NCBI RefSeq assembly: GCF_019247635.1
Contig: NZ_JAFBAR010000115.1
Coordinates: 1 to 64,000 of the forward strand
Direction: 5' to 3'
Length of the DNA: 64,000 bases
From: Mycobacterium sp.
GTDB lineage: Bacteria; Actinomycetota; Actinomycetes; Mycobacteriales; Mycobacteriaceae
This document shows positions 20,687 through 32,268 of this stretch, in pieces (position 1 is the stretch's first letter; the number at the start of each line of letters is the position of its first letter). The notes beneath the pieces are model-generated. The model did not search any database. It had not been told where the DNA came from and saw only the letters and a program-made list of their open reading frames with translations. The translations under genes were made by a program, and so were the position numbers.

Positions 20687-22533
20687 GCCTACTGGCCTCG
20701 TTCGGCGCCGCGCTATTACCTGAGGAGCACGGCGGCCCGACGCCGGCCCAGCTCGTCGACCGCGTCGACCGATTTGTCACGCGAATGCCCTCGACGACGC
20801 GGTTGGCGCTGCGGGCCGGGCTGCTGTCCCTGGCCGCGGCGAGCTACCTCACCACCGGGCGCTCGCTAACGCGCCTCGACCCCGGCCAGCGCGACCGGGT
20901 GCTGCGACGCGTCGCCGCGCTCAATCCCGACGCCGCGGCGGCCGTGGAGACCATGAAGGTGATAGTGCTGCTGGCCAACGGCGCCGAAACCTATGCGCCG
21001 GAACTGCTTTCGCGTGCCCAGCAGCACGACGTGGCGCGGCCCGACGCGGCGTTGCGGATCACCTCGTCGATGCACAGCCCGTCCGTCGTCACGGCCGACG
21101 CGGTGGTCGTCGGGTCGGGCGCGGGCGGTGCGATGGTGGCCCGCACCCTGGCGCGGGCCGGCCTGGACACCGTCGTGCTCGAGGAGGGACGACGCTGGAC
21201 GGTCGAGGAGTTCCGCACCACCCACCCGCTGGACCGCTACGCCGGCCTGTATCGCGGCGCCGGGACCACCGTCGCGCTGGGGCGGCCGTCGGTGGTGCTG
21301 CCCATCGGCCGAGCGGTCGGCGGCACCACCGTCGTCAACTCCGGCACCTGCTATCGGCCGCCGCTGGCCGTACAACAACGCTGGCGCGACGAATTCGGTT
21401 TGGGCATCGCGGATCCCGCCCGGCTGACCGAGCACCTCGACGATGTCGAGCGCACGCTGCGGGTGGCGCCGGTGGCGCTGGACATCATGGGCCGCAATGG
21501 GCGTCTGCTGCTCGACGCAGCCGCCGAGCTGGGCTGGCGGGCGGCGCCGATTCCGCGCAACGCGCCGGGTTGCGGAGGCTGTTGCCAGTGCGCGATCGGC
21601 TGCCCGCGCAACGCCAAATTCGGCGTACACCTCAACGCACTGCCCCAGGCCTGCGCGGCCGGAGCGCACATCGTCGCCGATGCCCGCGTCGAACGGGTGC
21701 TGCACCGGCATGGGCGCGCCCGGGGCGTGCGGGCCCGCCGGCCCGACGGCACGGCGCTGGACGTGCTCGCCGACACGATCGTGATCGCGGCGGGGGCCAC
21801 CGAGACGCCAATGTTGTTGCGGCGCAGCGGCCTTGGCGCCCATCCGCGGCTGGGCCGTAACCTCGCGCTGCATCCGGCGACTATTCTTGCCGGCCGCTTC
21901 GACCAGGACGTCGTCGCTTGGGAAGGCGTGCTGCAAAGCGCCGCCGTGCACGAGTTTCACGAGTCGGACGGCGTGCTGATCGAAGCGACCTCCACGCCCC
22001 CGGGCATGGGCTCGATGGTGTTCCCCGGCTACGGCGCCGAGCTGCTCGGCTGGCTCGAACGCGCCCCTCAGGTGGCGACATTCGGGGCGATGGTGGCCGA
22101 CCGTGGGGTCGGCTCGGTGCTGCCGGTGCGCGGTGAGGCGCTGGTGCGCTACGACATCGACCGGGCCGACATCGCCAAGTTGGTGGTCGCGATCGAGGCG
22201 ATGGGCCGGCTGCTGTTCGCCGCCGGTGCGGTCGAGGTGCTGACCGGTCTGCCCGGCGCGGGGACCGTGACGTCGTTGCCCGCACTGCGCGAGCAGCTGG
22301 GCCGGTGCAACCCGCGCAGCCTGCACCTGGCCGCCTTCCATCCGACGGGCACGGCGGCCGCCGGCGCCGACGAGCAGCGCTGCCCCGTCGATCCAACCGG
22401 CCGGCTGCGCGGCGTCGACGGCGTGTGGGTTGCCGACGCGTCGATCCTGCCCAGCTGCCCGGAGGTGAACCCGCAGCTCTCGATCATGGCCCTGGCGTTG
22501 GGCATAGCAGCTGAAATAACCCGTTCCCCGTAG
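20683..22533 (+). CDS. GMC-family oxidoreductase (Rv0492c-like)
   Basis: DAVVVGSGAGGAMVARTLARAGLDTVVLEEG; C-terminal HPTGTAAAGAD...VADASILPSCPEVNPQLSIMALA. Confidence 0.9.
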   Translation: MSLLASFGAALLPEEHGGPTPAQLVDRVDRFVTRMPSTTRLALRAGLLSLAAASYLTTGRSLTRLDPGQRDRVLRRVAALNPDAAAAVETMKVIVLLANGAETYAPELLSRAQQHDVARPDAALRITSSMHSPSVVTADAVVVGSGAGGAMVARTLARAGLDTVVLEEGRRWTVEEFRTTHPLDRYAGLYRGAGTTVALGRPSVVLPIGRAVGGTTVVNSGTCYRPPLAVQQRWRDEFGLGIADPARLTEHLDDVERTLRVAPVALDIMGRNGRLLLDAAAELGWRAAPIPRNAPGCGGCCQCAIGCPRNAKFGVHLNALPQACAAGAHIVADARVERVLHRHGRARGVRARRPDGTALDVLADTIVIAAGATETPMLLRRSGLGAHPRLGRNLALHPATILAGRFDQDVVAWEGVLQSAAVHEFHESDGVLIEATSTPPGMGSMVFPGYGAELLGWLERAPQVATFGAMVADRGVGSVLPVRGEALVRYDIDRADIAKLVVAIEAMGRLLFAAGAVEVLTGLPGAGTVTSLPALREQLGRCNPRSLHLAAFHPTGTAAAGADEQRCPVDPTGRLRGVDGVWVADASILPSCPEVNPQLSIMALALGIAAEITRSP

Positions 22534-22572
22534 GAGCCATCGTCACCTGAACGGCCCAGGCCACGCTTGCGG

Positions 22573-23256
22573 TTAACCCTCCAACTTGTAGCCCAGCCCG
22601 CGCACCGTCACCAGGTGCACCGGGTTGGCGGGATCGGCCTCGATCTTGGAGCGCAGGCGCTTGACGTGAACGTCGAGGGTTTTGGTGTCGCCAACGTAGT
22701 CGGCGCCCCAGACCCGATCGATCAGCTGTCCGCGGGTCAGCACCCGTCCGCTGTTGCGCATCAGGTACTCGAGCAGGTCAAATTCCTTGAGCGGCAATGT
22801 GATTGTGTCGCCGTTGACGGAGACGACGTGCCGCTCGACATCCATCCGGACGGGCCCGGACTCCAGCACCCCATCGCTGATTTCGGAGTCGTCGTCGCCG
22901 CCGCGGCGCAGCACCGCCCGGATCCGGGCGATCAACTCCCGCGCCGAATACGGCTTGGTGACGTAGTCGTCGGCGCCCAACTCCAGGCCGACCACCTTGT
23001 CGATCTCGCTGTCGCGTGCGGTCACCATGATCACCGGGACGCTGGACCGGGCACGCAGCTGCTTGCACACGTCGGTGCCAGACATCCCGGGCAGCATCAG
23101 GTCCAGCAGCACGATGTCGGCACCGGCCCGCTCGAACTCGGCAAGCGCCGACGGACCATCGGTCACCACCGTCGCCTCAAAGCCTTCCTTGCGCAGCAGG
23201 AAGGCCAGCGGATCGGCCAGCGATTCCTCGTCCTCCACGATCAGCACACTCGTCAT
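22573..23256 (-). CDS. regX3: OmpR-type response regulator RegX3
   Basis: MTSVLIVEDEESLADPLAFLLRKEGFEATVVTDG...LLDLMLPGMSGTDVCKQLR; winged-helix C-terminus. Confidence 0.96.
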   Translation of the reverse strand: MTSVLIVEDEESLADPLAFLLRKEGFEATVVTDGPSALAEFERAGADIVLLDLMLPGMSGTDVCKQLRARSSVPVIMVTARDSEIDKVVGLELGADDYVTKPYSARELIARIRAVLRRGGDDDSEISDGVLESGPVRMDVERHVVSVNGDTITLPLKEFDLLEYLMRNSGRVLTRGQLIDRVWGADYVGDTKTLDVHVKRLRSKIEADPANPVHLVTVRGLGYKLEG

Positions 23257-23261
23257 TGGCG

Positions 23262-23302
23262 CCACTCCTCCTCATCGCCGCGCTCTGCATCGTCGTGCTC
23301 TG
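23262..23302. repeat. MIRU-like repeat remnant in the senX3-regX3 intergenic region
   Basis: ACTCCTCCTCATCGC-CGCGCTCTGCATCGTCGTGCTC shares TCCTCATCGC..GCGCTCTGCATCGTCGT with the copies at 25569 and 25625. Confidence 0.75.
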
Positions 23303-23308
23303 CACGGG

Positions 23309-24541
23309 TCATCGACTTAGCTCTTCCTCTCGTTGCGATCTGGTGGGCCGCACGTCGCGGCCCCGCGGAAGTTCAGTTTGCGTGCCGTCGTCGAAGCCCG
23401 TCGCCGCGGACGCCGGAATGGACAGGGTGAACGTCGACCCGGTGCCCGGCTTGCTCCACACGCCGATGCTGCCGTTGTGGTTAGCCGCGACGTGTTTGAC
23501 GATGGCCAGCCCCAGCCCGCTGCCGCCGGTGGCCCGCGAGCGCGCCTTGTCGCCTCGGAAGAACCGCTCGAACACCCGCTCCTGGTCTTCCAGGGCGATC
23601 CCGATGCCCCGGTCCGTCACGGCTATCTCGACGTTGTCGCCCCGGCGCCGGCGGCTGATCGAGACCAGCGACCCCCGCGGCGAGTAGGCGATCGCGTTGG
23701 ACACCAGGTTGGCCAGCGCCGTTACCAATAGGGTCTGGTCGCCGAGTACCCGCAGCTTGCTCGGCGCGTCGGTGCGCACCTGGATTTCGGCATTGTCGGC
23801 CGCCACTTTGTGGCGCGAAATCGCCTCGGACACAATGGTATCCACGTCGACATCGGTAACGTTTGGCAGCCGTTCCGCGCCCTGCAGCCGGGACAATTCG
23901 ATCAACTCCGCGACCATGTCACCCAGCCGGTTGGCCTCGATGAGCACCTTCTCGGCGAACCGCCGCACGGTTTCGGAGTCGTCGGCCGACGCCAGCAACG
24001 CCTCGGCGAGCAGGGCCATGGCGCCGACCGGTGTCTTGAGCTCGTGGCTGACATTGGCCACGAAGTCGCGCCTGGCCGCTTCCATGCGCGCGTAGTCCGA
24101 CTGGTCGTGCACGAAGACCACGGCAAACCGGCGGTCCTCTTCGCTCAGCAACCGGGCGTGCCCGTGCACCGAAAGCCCGGACCTGCCCGCGGGCCGCTTG
24201 CCCGGTGACAGGTCGAACTCGACATCCTCACCGCTCAGCGCCTGCTGCGCGGCGCGCCAGGCCTGGTCGTCGAGCTGCCGGTCGCGCACCAGGCCCAGTT
24301 CCTGGGCGCGGTCGTTTAGGTAGACGACGTCGCGATGCGTATCCACCACCGCGGCGCCCAACGGCATCAATGCCACGATGCGCTGCAACATCTGCGATAC
24401 GGTGATCCCCGCCCACTCGGTGGCCACGCGCTGACGGCGCTCGACGACCCGTGGCAACAGCCGGGCACCGGCCGCAATCCCTACAGCCAACGCCAGCGCG
24501 GATAAAACCCCGGTCATTACCAGTGCCGAATACACGGTCAC
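23309..24541 (-). CDS. senX3: sensor histidine kinase SenX3
   Basis: [37 protein letters not shown]; adjacent to regX3. Confidence 0.96.
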   Translation of the reverse strand: MTVYSALVMTGVLSALALAVGIAAGARLLPRVVERRQRVATEWAGITVSQMLQRIVALMPLGAAVVDTHRDVVYLNDRAQELGLVRDRQLDDQAWRAAQQALSGEDVEFDLSPGKRPAGRSGLSVHGHARLLSEEDRRFAVVFVHDQSDYARMEAARRDFVANVSHELKTPVGAMALLAEALLASADDSETVRRFAEKVLIEANRLGDMVAELIELSRLQGAERLPNVTDVDVDTIVSEAISRHKVAADNAEIQVRTDAPSKLRVLGDQTLLVTALANLVSNAIAYSPRGSLVSISRRRRGDNVEIAVTDRGIGIALEDQERVFERFFRGDKARSRATGGSGLGLAIVKHVAANHNGSIGVWSKPGTGSTFTLSIPASAATGFDDGTQTELPRGRDVRPTRSQREEELSR

Positions 24542-24670
24542 GTTGAAAATCCTACAAATCTTCCTGAACGCTGCCCTAGCGGAGCGCGGCTAAAATCGGA
24601 CAAGTCACATCCTGCGCAACATGTGTTCGGCTGCCGTTCACGCGCCGTTGGCTTGCTGGGCTAGCACGGG

Positions 24671-25432
24671 TCAACCAACCCCTCGACCGGCCCCTTGGCT
24701 GGCTACCGCGGCGGCGCCCGCGGCCGCGGCCTGCGGGTCTAGATAAGTGCCGCCGGAGACCAGCGGTCGCAGCTCGGAATCCAGGTCGTAACGCAGCGGA
24801 ATGCCGGTCGGGATGTTCAGTCCGACGATCTCGTCGTCGGACATCTGATCCAGGTGTTTGACCAGGGCGCGTAACGAGTTGCCGTGCGCAACGATCAACA
24901 CCGTTTTGGCGGTGCGCAGGTCGGGCACGATGACGTCGGTGAAATAGGGCAGGAATCGGGCCACCACGTCGGACAGGCATTCGGTCAGCGGACCACCACC
25001 GATGTTCGCGTAGCGCAAGTCGGCGTCCTGGCTGAACTCGCTGCCCTGCTCGATCGGCGGCGGCGGCGTGTCGTAGCTGCGCCGCCAAGCCATGAATTGC
25101 TCGTCGCCGTAGCGTGCCTTGGTCTCGGCCTTGTCCAGGCCCTGCAGCGCGCCGTAGTGACGCTCGTTGAGCCGCCAGCTGCGCCGCACCGGGATCCACA
25201 GCCGGTCGGCGGCGTCCAAAGCCAGGTGCGCGGTGGTGATCGCGCGGCGCAGCAGCGACGTGTAGAGCACGTCGGGCTGCAGGTCGTGCTCGATCAGCAG
25301 TTCGCCACCGCGCACCGCCTCGGCCCGGCCCTTCTCGGTCAGTCCGACGTCCACCCAGCCGGTGAAGAGGTTGAGGGCATTCCACTCGCTCTCGCCGTGA
25401 CGCAGCAACACGAGCGTGGCAGTTTCTCCCAT
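24671..25432 (-). CDS. gpm1: 2,3-bisphosphoglycerate-dependent phosphoglycerate mutase
   Basis: [35 protein letters not shown]. Confidence 0.95.
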   Translation of the reverse strand: MGETATLVLLRHGESEWNALNLFTGWVDVGLTEKGRAEAVRGGELLIEHDLQPDVLYTSLLRRAITTAHLALDAADRLWIPVRRSWRLNERHYGALQGLDKAETKARYGDEQFMAWRRSYDTPPPPIEQGSEFSQDADLRYANIGGGPLTECLSDVVARFLPYFTDVIVPDLRTAKTVLIVAHGNSLRALVKHLDQMSDDEIVGLNIPTGIPLRYDLDSELRPLVSGGTYLDPQAAAAGAAAVASQGAGRGVG

Positions 25433-25568
25433 GCCGGCCAGTCTCTCACGCACGGCCTACTCGGCGTCGAGCGTGACGTCACTGCCGCTCCGGATTGCCG
25501 ACCCGGCCGCGAGCGTACCGCCACTGCGAATTCCCAGCTGGCGAATCGCAGCTGCGATACGCTCGCGG

Positions 25569-25670
25569 TCCTCATCGCGCTGCGCGCTCTGCATCGTCGT
25601 CGTCTCGATCAAGTGGCCGACTCCTCCTCATCGCGCTGCGCGCTCTGCATCGTCGTCGTCCTCGATGAGA
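25569..25670. repeat. two MIRU-like direct repeats, 56-bp period
   Basis: TCCTCATCGCGCTGCGCGCTCTGCATCGTCGTCGTC at 25569 and again at 25625 (36 bp identical). Confidence 0.88.
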
Positions 25671-26155
25671 TGGGCGAACGCCTCGAGGTTCTTCAGGGAT
25701 TCGCCGCGCGAAACCCGCCAGTCCCACTCCTTTTGGATCGACGACCGAAAACCCAACTCCAGCAACGTATTAAAGTCCGAATCCACCGCTTCGAGCACCT
25801 GTCCGAGCACGCGGTCGATTTCGTCGGCGTCGACCGAGCCCAGTGACATCCGACCGACCAGATAGATGTCGCCGACGTTGTCCAGCGTGTAGGACACCCC
25901 ATACAGCCGGCGGTTGCGTTTCAGCAGGAACCGATAGACACCCTCGTGGTTCTCATCGGGTTGCCGGCAGACGAACGCCTCGACGCGCACCGAATGCTCG
26001 CCGATGCTCAGGATGGTGTTGGTCTTGAGCTTGCGCTCGCCTGGCAGCTCCACCACCAGGCCCGCCGGACCGCCATGTGCGCCAGCATGTTTCGAGTACG
26101 TCAGCCCACTGGCGTCGAGCGCCTCCTCGATCACCCGGTGGACCTCGGACGTCAC
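25628..26155 (-). CDS. YbjN-like conserved protein (Rv0487-like)
   Basis: GTG start; [25 protein letters not shown]...[16 protein letters not shown]; start overlaps mshA stop. Confidence 0.85.
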   Translation of the reverse strand: MTSEVHRVIEEALDASGLTYSKHAGAHGGPAGLVVELPGERKLKTNTILSIGEHSVRVEAFVCRQPDENHEGVYRFLLKRNRRLYGVSYTLDNVGDIYLVGRMSLGSVDADEIDRVLGQVLEAVDSDFNTLLELGFRSSIQKEWDWRVSRGESLKNLEAFAHLIEDDDDAERAAR

Positions 26156-27480
26156 GCGCCCACCCCGCGGCGCGGCGCCCAGCGCCGCGGCTTGCGGGCC
26201 GCCACCCGGTCGCGCGCCCGGCGCTGCCGCTCGGCGGTGAAGTCGCCGATCGCGCGCCGGTAGCTGGCCAGCAGCGCGTCGGTGGTGTTCTCCCAGGAGA
26301 ACGTGGCCGCGTGCGCTGCCGCCGCCCGACTCAGCCAATCGGCACGTGGGGCATCCATCCGCAACAGATCGTCGATCGCATCGGCCCACTGGCCGACGTC
26401 GTGCCCGGCCACCAACGTGCCGGTGATCCCGTCGCGTACCGCCACCGGCAGCCCGCCGACGGCGGCGGCCACCACCGGCGTGCCGCAGGCCTGTGCTTCG
26501 ACGGCGACCAACCCGAACGACTCCGAATAGCTCGGCACGGCAACGAGGTCGGCGGCCTGGTACAGGGTGGCCAGGTCCGGCCGCGACTGCGGCGGCAGAA
26601 AGGTCACCCGTTCGGCGATGCCGAGTTCGTCGGCCAGGCGAACCAGTCCGCCCGGCGCGGCCAGGCCACTGCCCGACGGTCCACCGGCCACGACGACGTG
26701 CACCCCTGGCAGCTTCGCCGCGGCACGCAGCACGATGTCGGGCGCCTTGAGCGGCTGGATGCGTCCGACGAAGGCAATCAGCTGCTCGCAGGGCGGCAGG
26801 CCCAGCGCCGCTCGGGCCGCGCGGCGGTCACCCGGGCAGAAGACGTTCAGATCGACGCCGGGATGCACCACGTCGATTTTGGCCGGGTCGCCGCGATAAA
26901 TCGAAATCAATTGTTGCGCTTCATCATCGGTGTTGACGATGAGTCGATCCGCCTCGTCGACCACCTGCTGCTCGCCGACCGTGCGCAGCGGCGGTTCGGG
27001 CGCGTCACCGTCGGCCAGCGCCGCGTTCTTCACTGCGGCCAGCGTGTGGGCGGTGTGTACTAACGGCACCGACCAACGGTCGCGCGCCAGCCAGCCGACC
27101 TGACCGGACAACCAGTAGTGCGAGTGCACGATGTCGTAGTAGCCCGGCTCGTGGGCGGCCTCGGCGCGCAGTACCCCGGCCGCGAACGCGCATAGCTGGG
27201 TGGGCAGGTCGTATTTGTCCAGCCCCTCGAACGGCCCGGCCACCACGTTGCGCACCAGCACACCGGGCGCGGGCCGCACGATCGGCGGGTCGGCGGAGGC
27301 GGTGGCCCTGGTGAAGATCTCCACCTCGATGCCCCGGCGCGCCAGGTTCAGCGCGCTTTGTAGAACATAGACGTTCATGCCCCCGGCGTCCCCGGTGCCC
27401 GGTTGGGCCAACGGCGAAGTGTGCACCGCCAACAACGCAACCCGGCGCGGGCTATTCACTGCCGAGTTGTCGTACCGCAC
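26152..27480 (-). CDS. mshA: D-inositol-3-phosphate glycosyltransferase (mycothiol biosynthesis)
   Basis: [47 protein letters not shown]. Confidence 0.95.
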   Translation of the reverse strand: MRYDNSAVNSPRRVALLAVHTSPLAQPGTGDAGGMNVYVLQSALNLARRGIEVEIFTRATASADPPIVRPAPGVLVRNVVAGPFEGLDKYDLPTQLCAFAAGVLRAEAAHEPGYYDIVHSHYWLSGQVGWLARDRWSVPLVHTAHTLAAVKNAALADGDAPEPPLRTVGEQQVVDEADRLIVNTDDEAQQLISIYRGDPAKIDVVHPGVDLNVFCPGDRRAARAALGLPPCEQLIAFVGRIQPLKAPDIVLRAAAKLPGVHVVVAGGPSGSGLAAPGGLVRLADELGIAERVTFLPPQSRPDLATLYQAADLVAVPSYSESFGLVAVEAQACGTPVVAAAVGGLPVAVRDGITGTLVAGHDVGQWADAIDDLLRMDAPRADWLSRAAAAHAATFSWENTTDALLASYRRAIGDFTAERQRRARDRVAARKPRRWAPRRGVGA

Positions 27481-27525
27481 ACTTCATCTTTACAGGACCG
27501 GCGTCCGGCCCCGATACAAACCGGG

Positions 27526-28824
27526 TCAGGCGGATGGCTCCGCGGCCGGCAGCCGGGGACTCAGCACCCCCGAGCGCCGCATCGCCGGCAGCGGATCGGC
27601 GTAGATACCGCTCAGCGACACAGTGCCCGCCCCGGCCTCCTGCACCCGGTTCCCGAAGACGGTGACGCGGATATCGCGCGGTGGCAGCACCGAGCGCGCC
27701 GCGAAAGCGTCCCTGAGGGGCTCCATGCCCTCCGGGTACTCGGTGAACGCCTGGCCGCCGACCACCAGCTCATCGGGGTTGAGCATGTCTCGCAGCAGCG
27801 CCACGGCCTCACCCAGCACCCGGGCCCGCTCGACGAGTAGTTCCTGCGCTTGCTGATTGCCGGACCGCGCGATCCGCAGTAGGTCGGTGACGGCGGTGGC
27901 CGAGCCGCCGTTGCGGGTCACGGGGCTGATGCCCGGAATGATCCGCAGCCGGCGGGCAGCGGCCAGCACCGCCTCGTCGCTGACGGTGGACTCCAGCTGA
28001 CCGGTACCGCCGAGCAGCTCGGACTGGGCCGGCAAGCCGGCGATGGTGCCCGGCCCACTGGCCGGGCAGTGCACCTGACCGCCGATTACCAGCGCATAAC
28101 CCACGGTCTCGCGGGCGTACACGTAGAGGCTGGTCGGCGAGCTGGGGGCGAAACGCCGCAGGCCGAGCAGCAATTCGGCGCCGGCCATGGCGTCCACGTG
28201 CGAGGCAACCGACACCGGCAGGCCCAGCACGTCGGCCAGCACCGGTCCGACGGGCGCCTGCCGCCAGCCCAGCCGCGGGTGGTCCACGTGGCCGGTGCCA
28301 CTGTTCACGGCGCCACCCGTGGCGACGCCGACCCACAGTGGACGGCGCCGGTGCCAGCGTCTCAGGTAGCGGGAAGCGCTGTCGGCCAGCGACGCCAGCG
28401 CGGGCCCCGACGGATTGAGCGGCGTCGGTGTCTCGACCGTGTCCAGGGTGCGGCCGAACAGGTCGGTGGCCACGATGCTGGTGGTGCGCGCGCCGATGTG
28501 GATGCCAAGCGTCACGAACGGTTCATGGTTGACCTCCACCGGCACGCGCGGCCGACCGATCGCCCCGGACACCGCCAGATCGGCGCGCTCGCGCAGCAGA
28601 CCGGCGTCGAGCAGCGCGATGACTTGGCGGTTCACCGTCGCGATGCTCAGCGATGTGACTTCGGCTATGACGTCGCGACCGACCGGACCGCGCAACCGCA
28701 CGGCGCGGAAGACGGAGGCCGCCGCGGAGTCAGACAGATGCAGTGACGACGGCACGACTTGGCGGTGGGAACGTGTCGGGGCCTTGCGGCTGAGGGAATG
28801 GTGGGAAAGAGAAGTACTACGCAC
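27526..28824 (-). CDS. ROK-family transcriptional regulator (Rv0485-like)
   Basis: N-terminal HTH (VRLRGPVGRDVIAEVTSLSIATVNRQVIALLDAG) and ROK fold. Confidence 0.88.
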   Translation of the reverse strand: MRSTSLSHHSLSRKAPTRSHRQVVPSSLHLSDSAAASVFRAVRLRGPVGRDVIAEVTSLSIATVNRQVIALLDAGLLRERADLAVSGAIGRPRVPVEVNHEPFVTLGIHIGARTTSIVATDLFGRTLDTVETPTPLNPSGPALASLADSASRYLRRWHRRRPLWVGVATGGAVNSGTGHVDHPRLGWRQAPVGPVLADVLGLPVSVASHVDAMAGAELLLGLRRFAPSSPTSLYVYARETVGYALVIGGQVHCPASGPGTIAGLPAQSELLGGTGQLESTVSDEAVLAAARRLRIIPGISPVTRNGGSATAVTDLLRIARSGNQQAQELLVERARVLGEAVALLRDMLNPDELVVGGQAFTEYPEGMEPLRDAFAARSVLPPRDIRVTVFGNRVQEAGAGTVSLSGIYADPLPAMRRSGVLSPRLPAAEPSA

Positions 28825-29009
28825 GGGGTGTCCTTATCCGAGTTCCGATGGCCGGTCTTTGGCCACACCTGCCGACGTGTATTTGGTCAGGCGCGGCAAA
28901 GTGCGCGGCAACAACACGCACAGTCCGCGAAACGACACGCGGACGTCGTGCTGAGCGGGGCGCAAAAGGACACCCGGAAAATTTAGCACGTTTACTAGAG
29001 TTATCCCCG

Positions 29010-29768
29010 ATGACAGACGAACCCGGCCAACAGCGGGTGGCCGTCGTAACCGGTGCCAGTTCCGGAATCGGCGAGGCCACCGCCAAAACCCTTGCCGCCC
29101 AAGGTTTTCACGTGGTCGCGGTGGCACGCCGGGCGGACCGGCTGACCGCCCTCGCCAGCGAGATCGGCGGGACCGCTGTTGTGGCCGATGTCACAGCCGA
29201 CGCGGACGTCACCGCCCTGGCCGACGGGTTGAGCCGGGTCGACATCCTGGTCAACAACGCCGGCGGTGCCAGGGGACTGGAATCCGTCGCCGACGCCGAT
29301 CTCGAGCACTGGCGCTGGATGTGGGAGACCAACGTGCTGGGCACACTGCGGGTCACCCGGGCGCTGCTGCCCAAGCTGATCGATTCCGGCGACGGCCTGA
29401 TCGTCACCGTCACCTCGATTGCCGCCATGGAGGTGTACGACGGCGGTGCCGGCTACACGTCGGCCAAGCATGGCCAGGGCGCGCTGCACCGCACGCTGCG
29501 CGGCGAATTGTTGGGAAAACCCGTGCGGCTCACCGAGATTGCGCCAGGTGCGGTTGAGACCGAGTTCTCCCTGGTCCGCTTCGACGGCGACCGGGACCGT
29601 GCGGGCGCGGTCTACACGGGGATGACGCCGCTGACCGCCGACGACGTCGCAGAGGTGATCGGGTTCGTGGCGTCCCGGCCATCGCATGTAAACCTGGACC
29701 AGATCATCATCCGGCCGCGCGACCAGGCATCAGCCAGCCGCCGGTTCAACCACCAGGACCGGGGCTAG
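29010..29768 (+). CDS. short-chain dehydrogenase/reductase (Rv0484c-like)
   Basis: [36 protein letters not shown]. Confidence 0.92.
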   Translation: MTDEPGQQRVAVVTGASSGIGEATAKTLAAQGFHVVAVARRADRLTALASEIGGTAVVADVTADADVTALADGLSRVDILVNNAGGARGLESVADADLEHWRWMWETNVLGTLRVTRALLPKLIDSGDGLIVTVTSIAAMEVYDGGAGYTSAKHGQGALHRTLRGELLGKPVRLTEIAPGAVETEFSLVRFDGDRDRAGAVYTGMTPLTADDVAEVIGFVASRPSHVNLDQIIIRPRDQASASRRFNHQDRG

Positions 29769-31119
29769 TCGCCGTGGTCGTCGTTGTCGGTGTGCCCGAC
29801 AGGCTGGGCGCGTTCGACGGCGTGACCGGCGCGGTGACCGGGATCTGCGTCGACGGCGGGTGCGCCGTCGGAGGCGGCAGCGCCGACATCGACAACCAGG
29901 TGTCCCAATCGACGGCCCAGTCCCAGATGTCGCCGTCGGAGTAAGACAGCTGGATCGAACTGCCGGTCACCTCGACCGGGTCGCCGTACACCGCGGTGCT
30001 GAAGTACTGCTGGGCGTCTCCTGTCGACAGGTTGATGCAGCCGTTGGTGACGTTGGTGTTGCCCTGCGCGCCGGCGCTGGCCGGGTTGGCGTGGATGAAC
30101 TCGCCGTTGTTGGAGATCCGCACCGCCCAGCGTTCGTGCGCATTGCTGTAACCGGCGGCCGGGTTGGACATGTAGAAGTCGGCGTACTTCTCGGTGACCA
30201 CGTGGATGCCATTGCGGGTCACGTTGCGCGCCTTGTCGGCCTCGCCATAGCTGCACGGGAAATCCATGATGACCCCGGCATCGGTGACCACCTGGATGCG
30301 GTGTGATGAAACCTCGGCCTTGACCACCTGCCGCCGACCGATCTGAATCTTCAAGGACATGTCCTGCAGGCCGTAGGCACCGTCACCGAACGGCAGCCCG
30401 TAGAACTTCGCGTCCACGTTGACCGTGGCGCCCGCCGGGTAGTACTCGCGGGGGCGGTAGTGCATGCGGGCGCCCTGCTGCTCGTCCGGCAGCCACGCCC
30501 AGCTGCCCTCCACCGGCGGGTTGGTGGTCACGGTCACCGCCCGCTCGACGGCCGCCTTGTCACTGATCGGCGCATCGAACTGAATGATGATCGGCGCCGC
30601 CACCCCGACGGTCTGCCCGTCAGCCAGCTGGAAACCACCGTCGATCTTCTTTTTGGGCGTCACGGTGGTGAACTTGCCCGCGACCGGAATGGACTTTCCG
30701 TCGTGCCCCACGGCCGAACCACTCCACGTGTAGGTCGTGCCGTAACCCAACGGCTCGGTGGTGGTATACACCGTGCGGTCCTGATTGAACACCCCGGCGA
30801 CGACCTTGCCCGCCGAGTTCGTCAAGACCACCCGTTGCAGCCAGCCCTCCGAGATCTGGACGCTGATGGGCGAGATCGGCACCACGTCTGACGCAGCGTC
30901 GGCCGGCAGGAACTTCAGCGACGCCGCCGGCGGTGGTTTCTTCTCGGCCTGCGTGCTCGGATTGTGCGAGCAAGCGGCCAGTACATTCGGAGCGAACACA
31001 CCCACCCCAAGAGCTGTCAGGGCCAGGCGCCGGTTGATCGGCCCCTGCCCTAGCGGGCCGCTGGATGGGTTCACAACAGTCAAAGATACCGGGCGGGAAG
31101 GCATCCTAGCCGCCTCCAC
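29746..31119 (-). CDS. lprQ: lipoprotein L,D-transpeptidase (LprQ, Rv0483-like)
   Basis: Lipobox-like [10 protein letters not shown]; YkuD catalytic motif [19 protein letters not shown]...[18 protein letters not shown]. Confidence 0.92.
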   Translation of the reverse strand: MEAARMPSRPVSLTVVNPSSGPLGQGPINRRLALTALGVGVFAPNVLAACSHNPSTQAEKKPPPAASLKFLPADAASDVVPISPISVQISEGWLQRVVLTNSAGKVVAGVFNQDRTVYTTTEPLGYGTTYTWSGSAVGHDGKSIPVAGKFTTVTPKKKIDGGFQLADGQTVGVAAPIIIQFDAPISDKAAVERAVTVTTNPPVEGSWAWLPDEQQGARMHYRPREYYPAGATVNVDAKFYGLPFGDGAYGLQDMSLKIQIGRRQVVKAEVSSHRIQVVTDAGVIMDFPCSYGEADKARNVTRNGIHVVTEKYADFYMSNPAAGYSNAHERWAVRISNNGEFIHANPASAGAQGNTNVTNGCINLSTGDAQQYFSTAVYGDPVEVTGSSIQLSYSDGDIWDWAVDWDTWLSMSALPPPTAHPPSTQIPVTAPVTPSNAPSLSGTPTTTTTATSPGPGG

Positions 31120-31156
31120 GGCTCACGCCAGGGACGAGTTGCCGCGAATTTAGCCG

Positions 31157-32242
31157 CTACAGTACGCACCCGACCAGGACAGGTTCGGGTTTCAGTGTGA
31201 TACCAAACACATCACGAACCCCGTCGCGGATCGTCCGGGCCAGCACGATCACGTCCTCCGCGGTGGCCCCGCCGCGGTTGGTCAGGGCAAGAGCGTGCTT
31301 GGTGGACAAGCGGCAGCGGGCCTGGGGCCCCGGATAGCCCTTGCCGAAGCCCGCCCGTTCGACCAGCCACCCAGCGGCGAGCTTGACGCCGTCCGGCGCG
31401 GGGTAGTGCGGCACCGGCCCCTCGATCTGGTTGAGCAACCGTTCGTAGACGTCGGGGGCGAGGACCGGGTTGGTGAAAAATGACCCCACGCTCCAGGTGT
31501 CGTGGTCGGCGGCGTCCAGCACCATGCCCTTGCGGGCACGCAGGGCCAGTACGGCCTCGCGGACCCGGCGCGGGTCGGCGCGCTCGCCACTGGCCACACC
31601 GAGCGCCGCCGTCAGCTCGCCGTACCGCAGCGGCGCGCTGCGGCCGTCGGCATTCAGCGCGAACTCCACTTCCAGGACCACGGCGGGCAGATCCAGTGGG
31701 TCGGCTTCTTTGAGCAGGCTGGTGCGGTAGCCGAAGCGCAACTCGGCCGCGGGTACCCAGCCCATCTCGCCGCTGCGGCGGTCCAGCAGCCGGACCCGCG
31801 TGAGGGTGTCGGCCACCTCGGCGCCGTAGGCCCCCACGTTCTGCACCGGGGTGGCTCCAGCCGATCCGGGGATGCCCGACAGGCATTCCAGCCCGCCCAG
31901 GCCGTGCTCAACGGAGCTGACCACGACGTCGTCCCACACCGCGCCCGCCTCTGCGCGCAGCAGGTTGCCGTCGATGACGACGCCGTCATTCGCCAACCGC
32001 ACGGCCGTCAGGTCGGTCAACGTCTCGGCGACCACCAGGTTGGAACCGCCAGCAAACAGCAACGGCGGAGCGGCACCCTCGTTCCTGACCGCGGCGTCGA
32101 GCTGGCCCAGCGTGGCGGCCACCTGTTCGGCCCTGGCGCAGGTAATTACGCGCCGCGCAACCGGTCCGACCCGCAGTGTGGTCAGCGGCGCCAGCGGCAC
32201 CGCCTCGGCGACATGAGCACCGGCAAACCGCGAACCGACCAC
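31157..32242 (-). CDS. murB: UDP-N-acetylmuramate dehydrogenase
   Basis: [42 protein letters not shown]. Confidence 0.94.
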   Translation of the reverse strand: MVGSRFAGAHVAEAVPLAPLTTLRVGPVARRVITCARAEQVAATLGQLDAAVRNEGAAPPLLFAGGSNLVVAETLTDLTAVRLANDGVVIDGNLLRAEAGAVWDDVVVSSVEHGLGGLECLSGIPGSAGATPVQNVGAYGAEVADTLTRVRLLDRRSGEMGWVPAAELRFGYRTSLLKEADPLDLPAVVLEVEFALNADGRSAPLRYGELTAALGVASGERADPRRVREAVLALRARKGMVLDAADHDTWSVGSFFTNPVLAPDVYERLLNQIEGPVPHYPAPDGVKLAAGWLVERAGFGKGYPGPQARCRLSTKHALALTNRGGATAEDVIVLARTIRDGVRDVFGITLKPEPVLVGCVL

Positions 32243-32268
32243 GGCCCGTAACGGTAGCGTGGCTAGCT

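Noticed and set aside
25569-25670. Possible CRISPR array
   Set aside because: Only two units, spacing of 20 bp and MIRU-like sequence; no cas genes.
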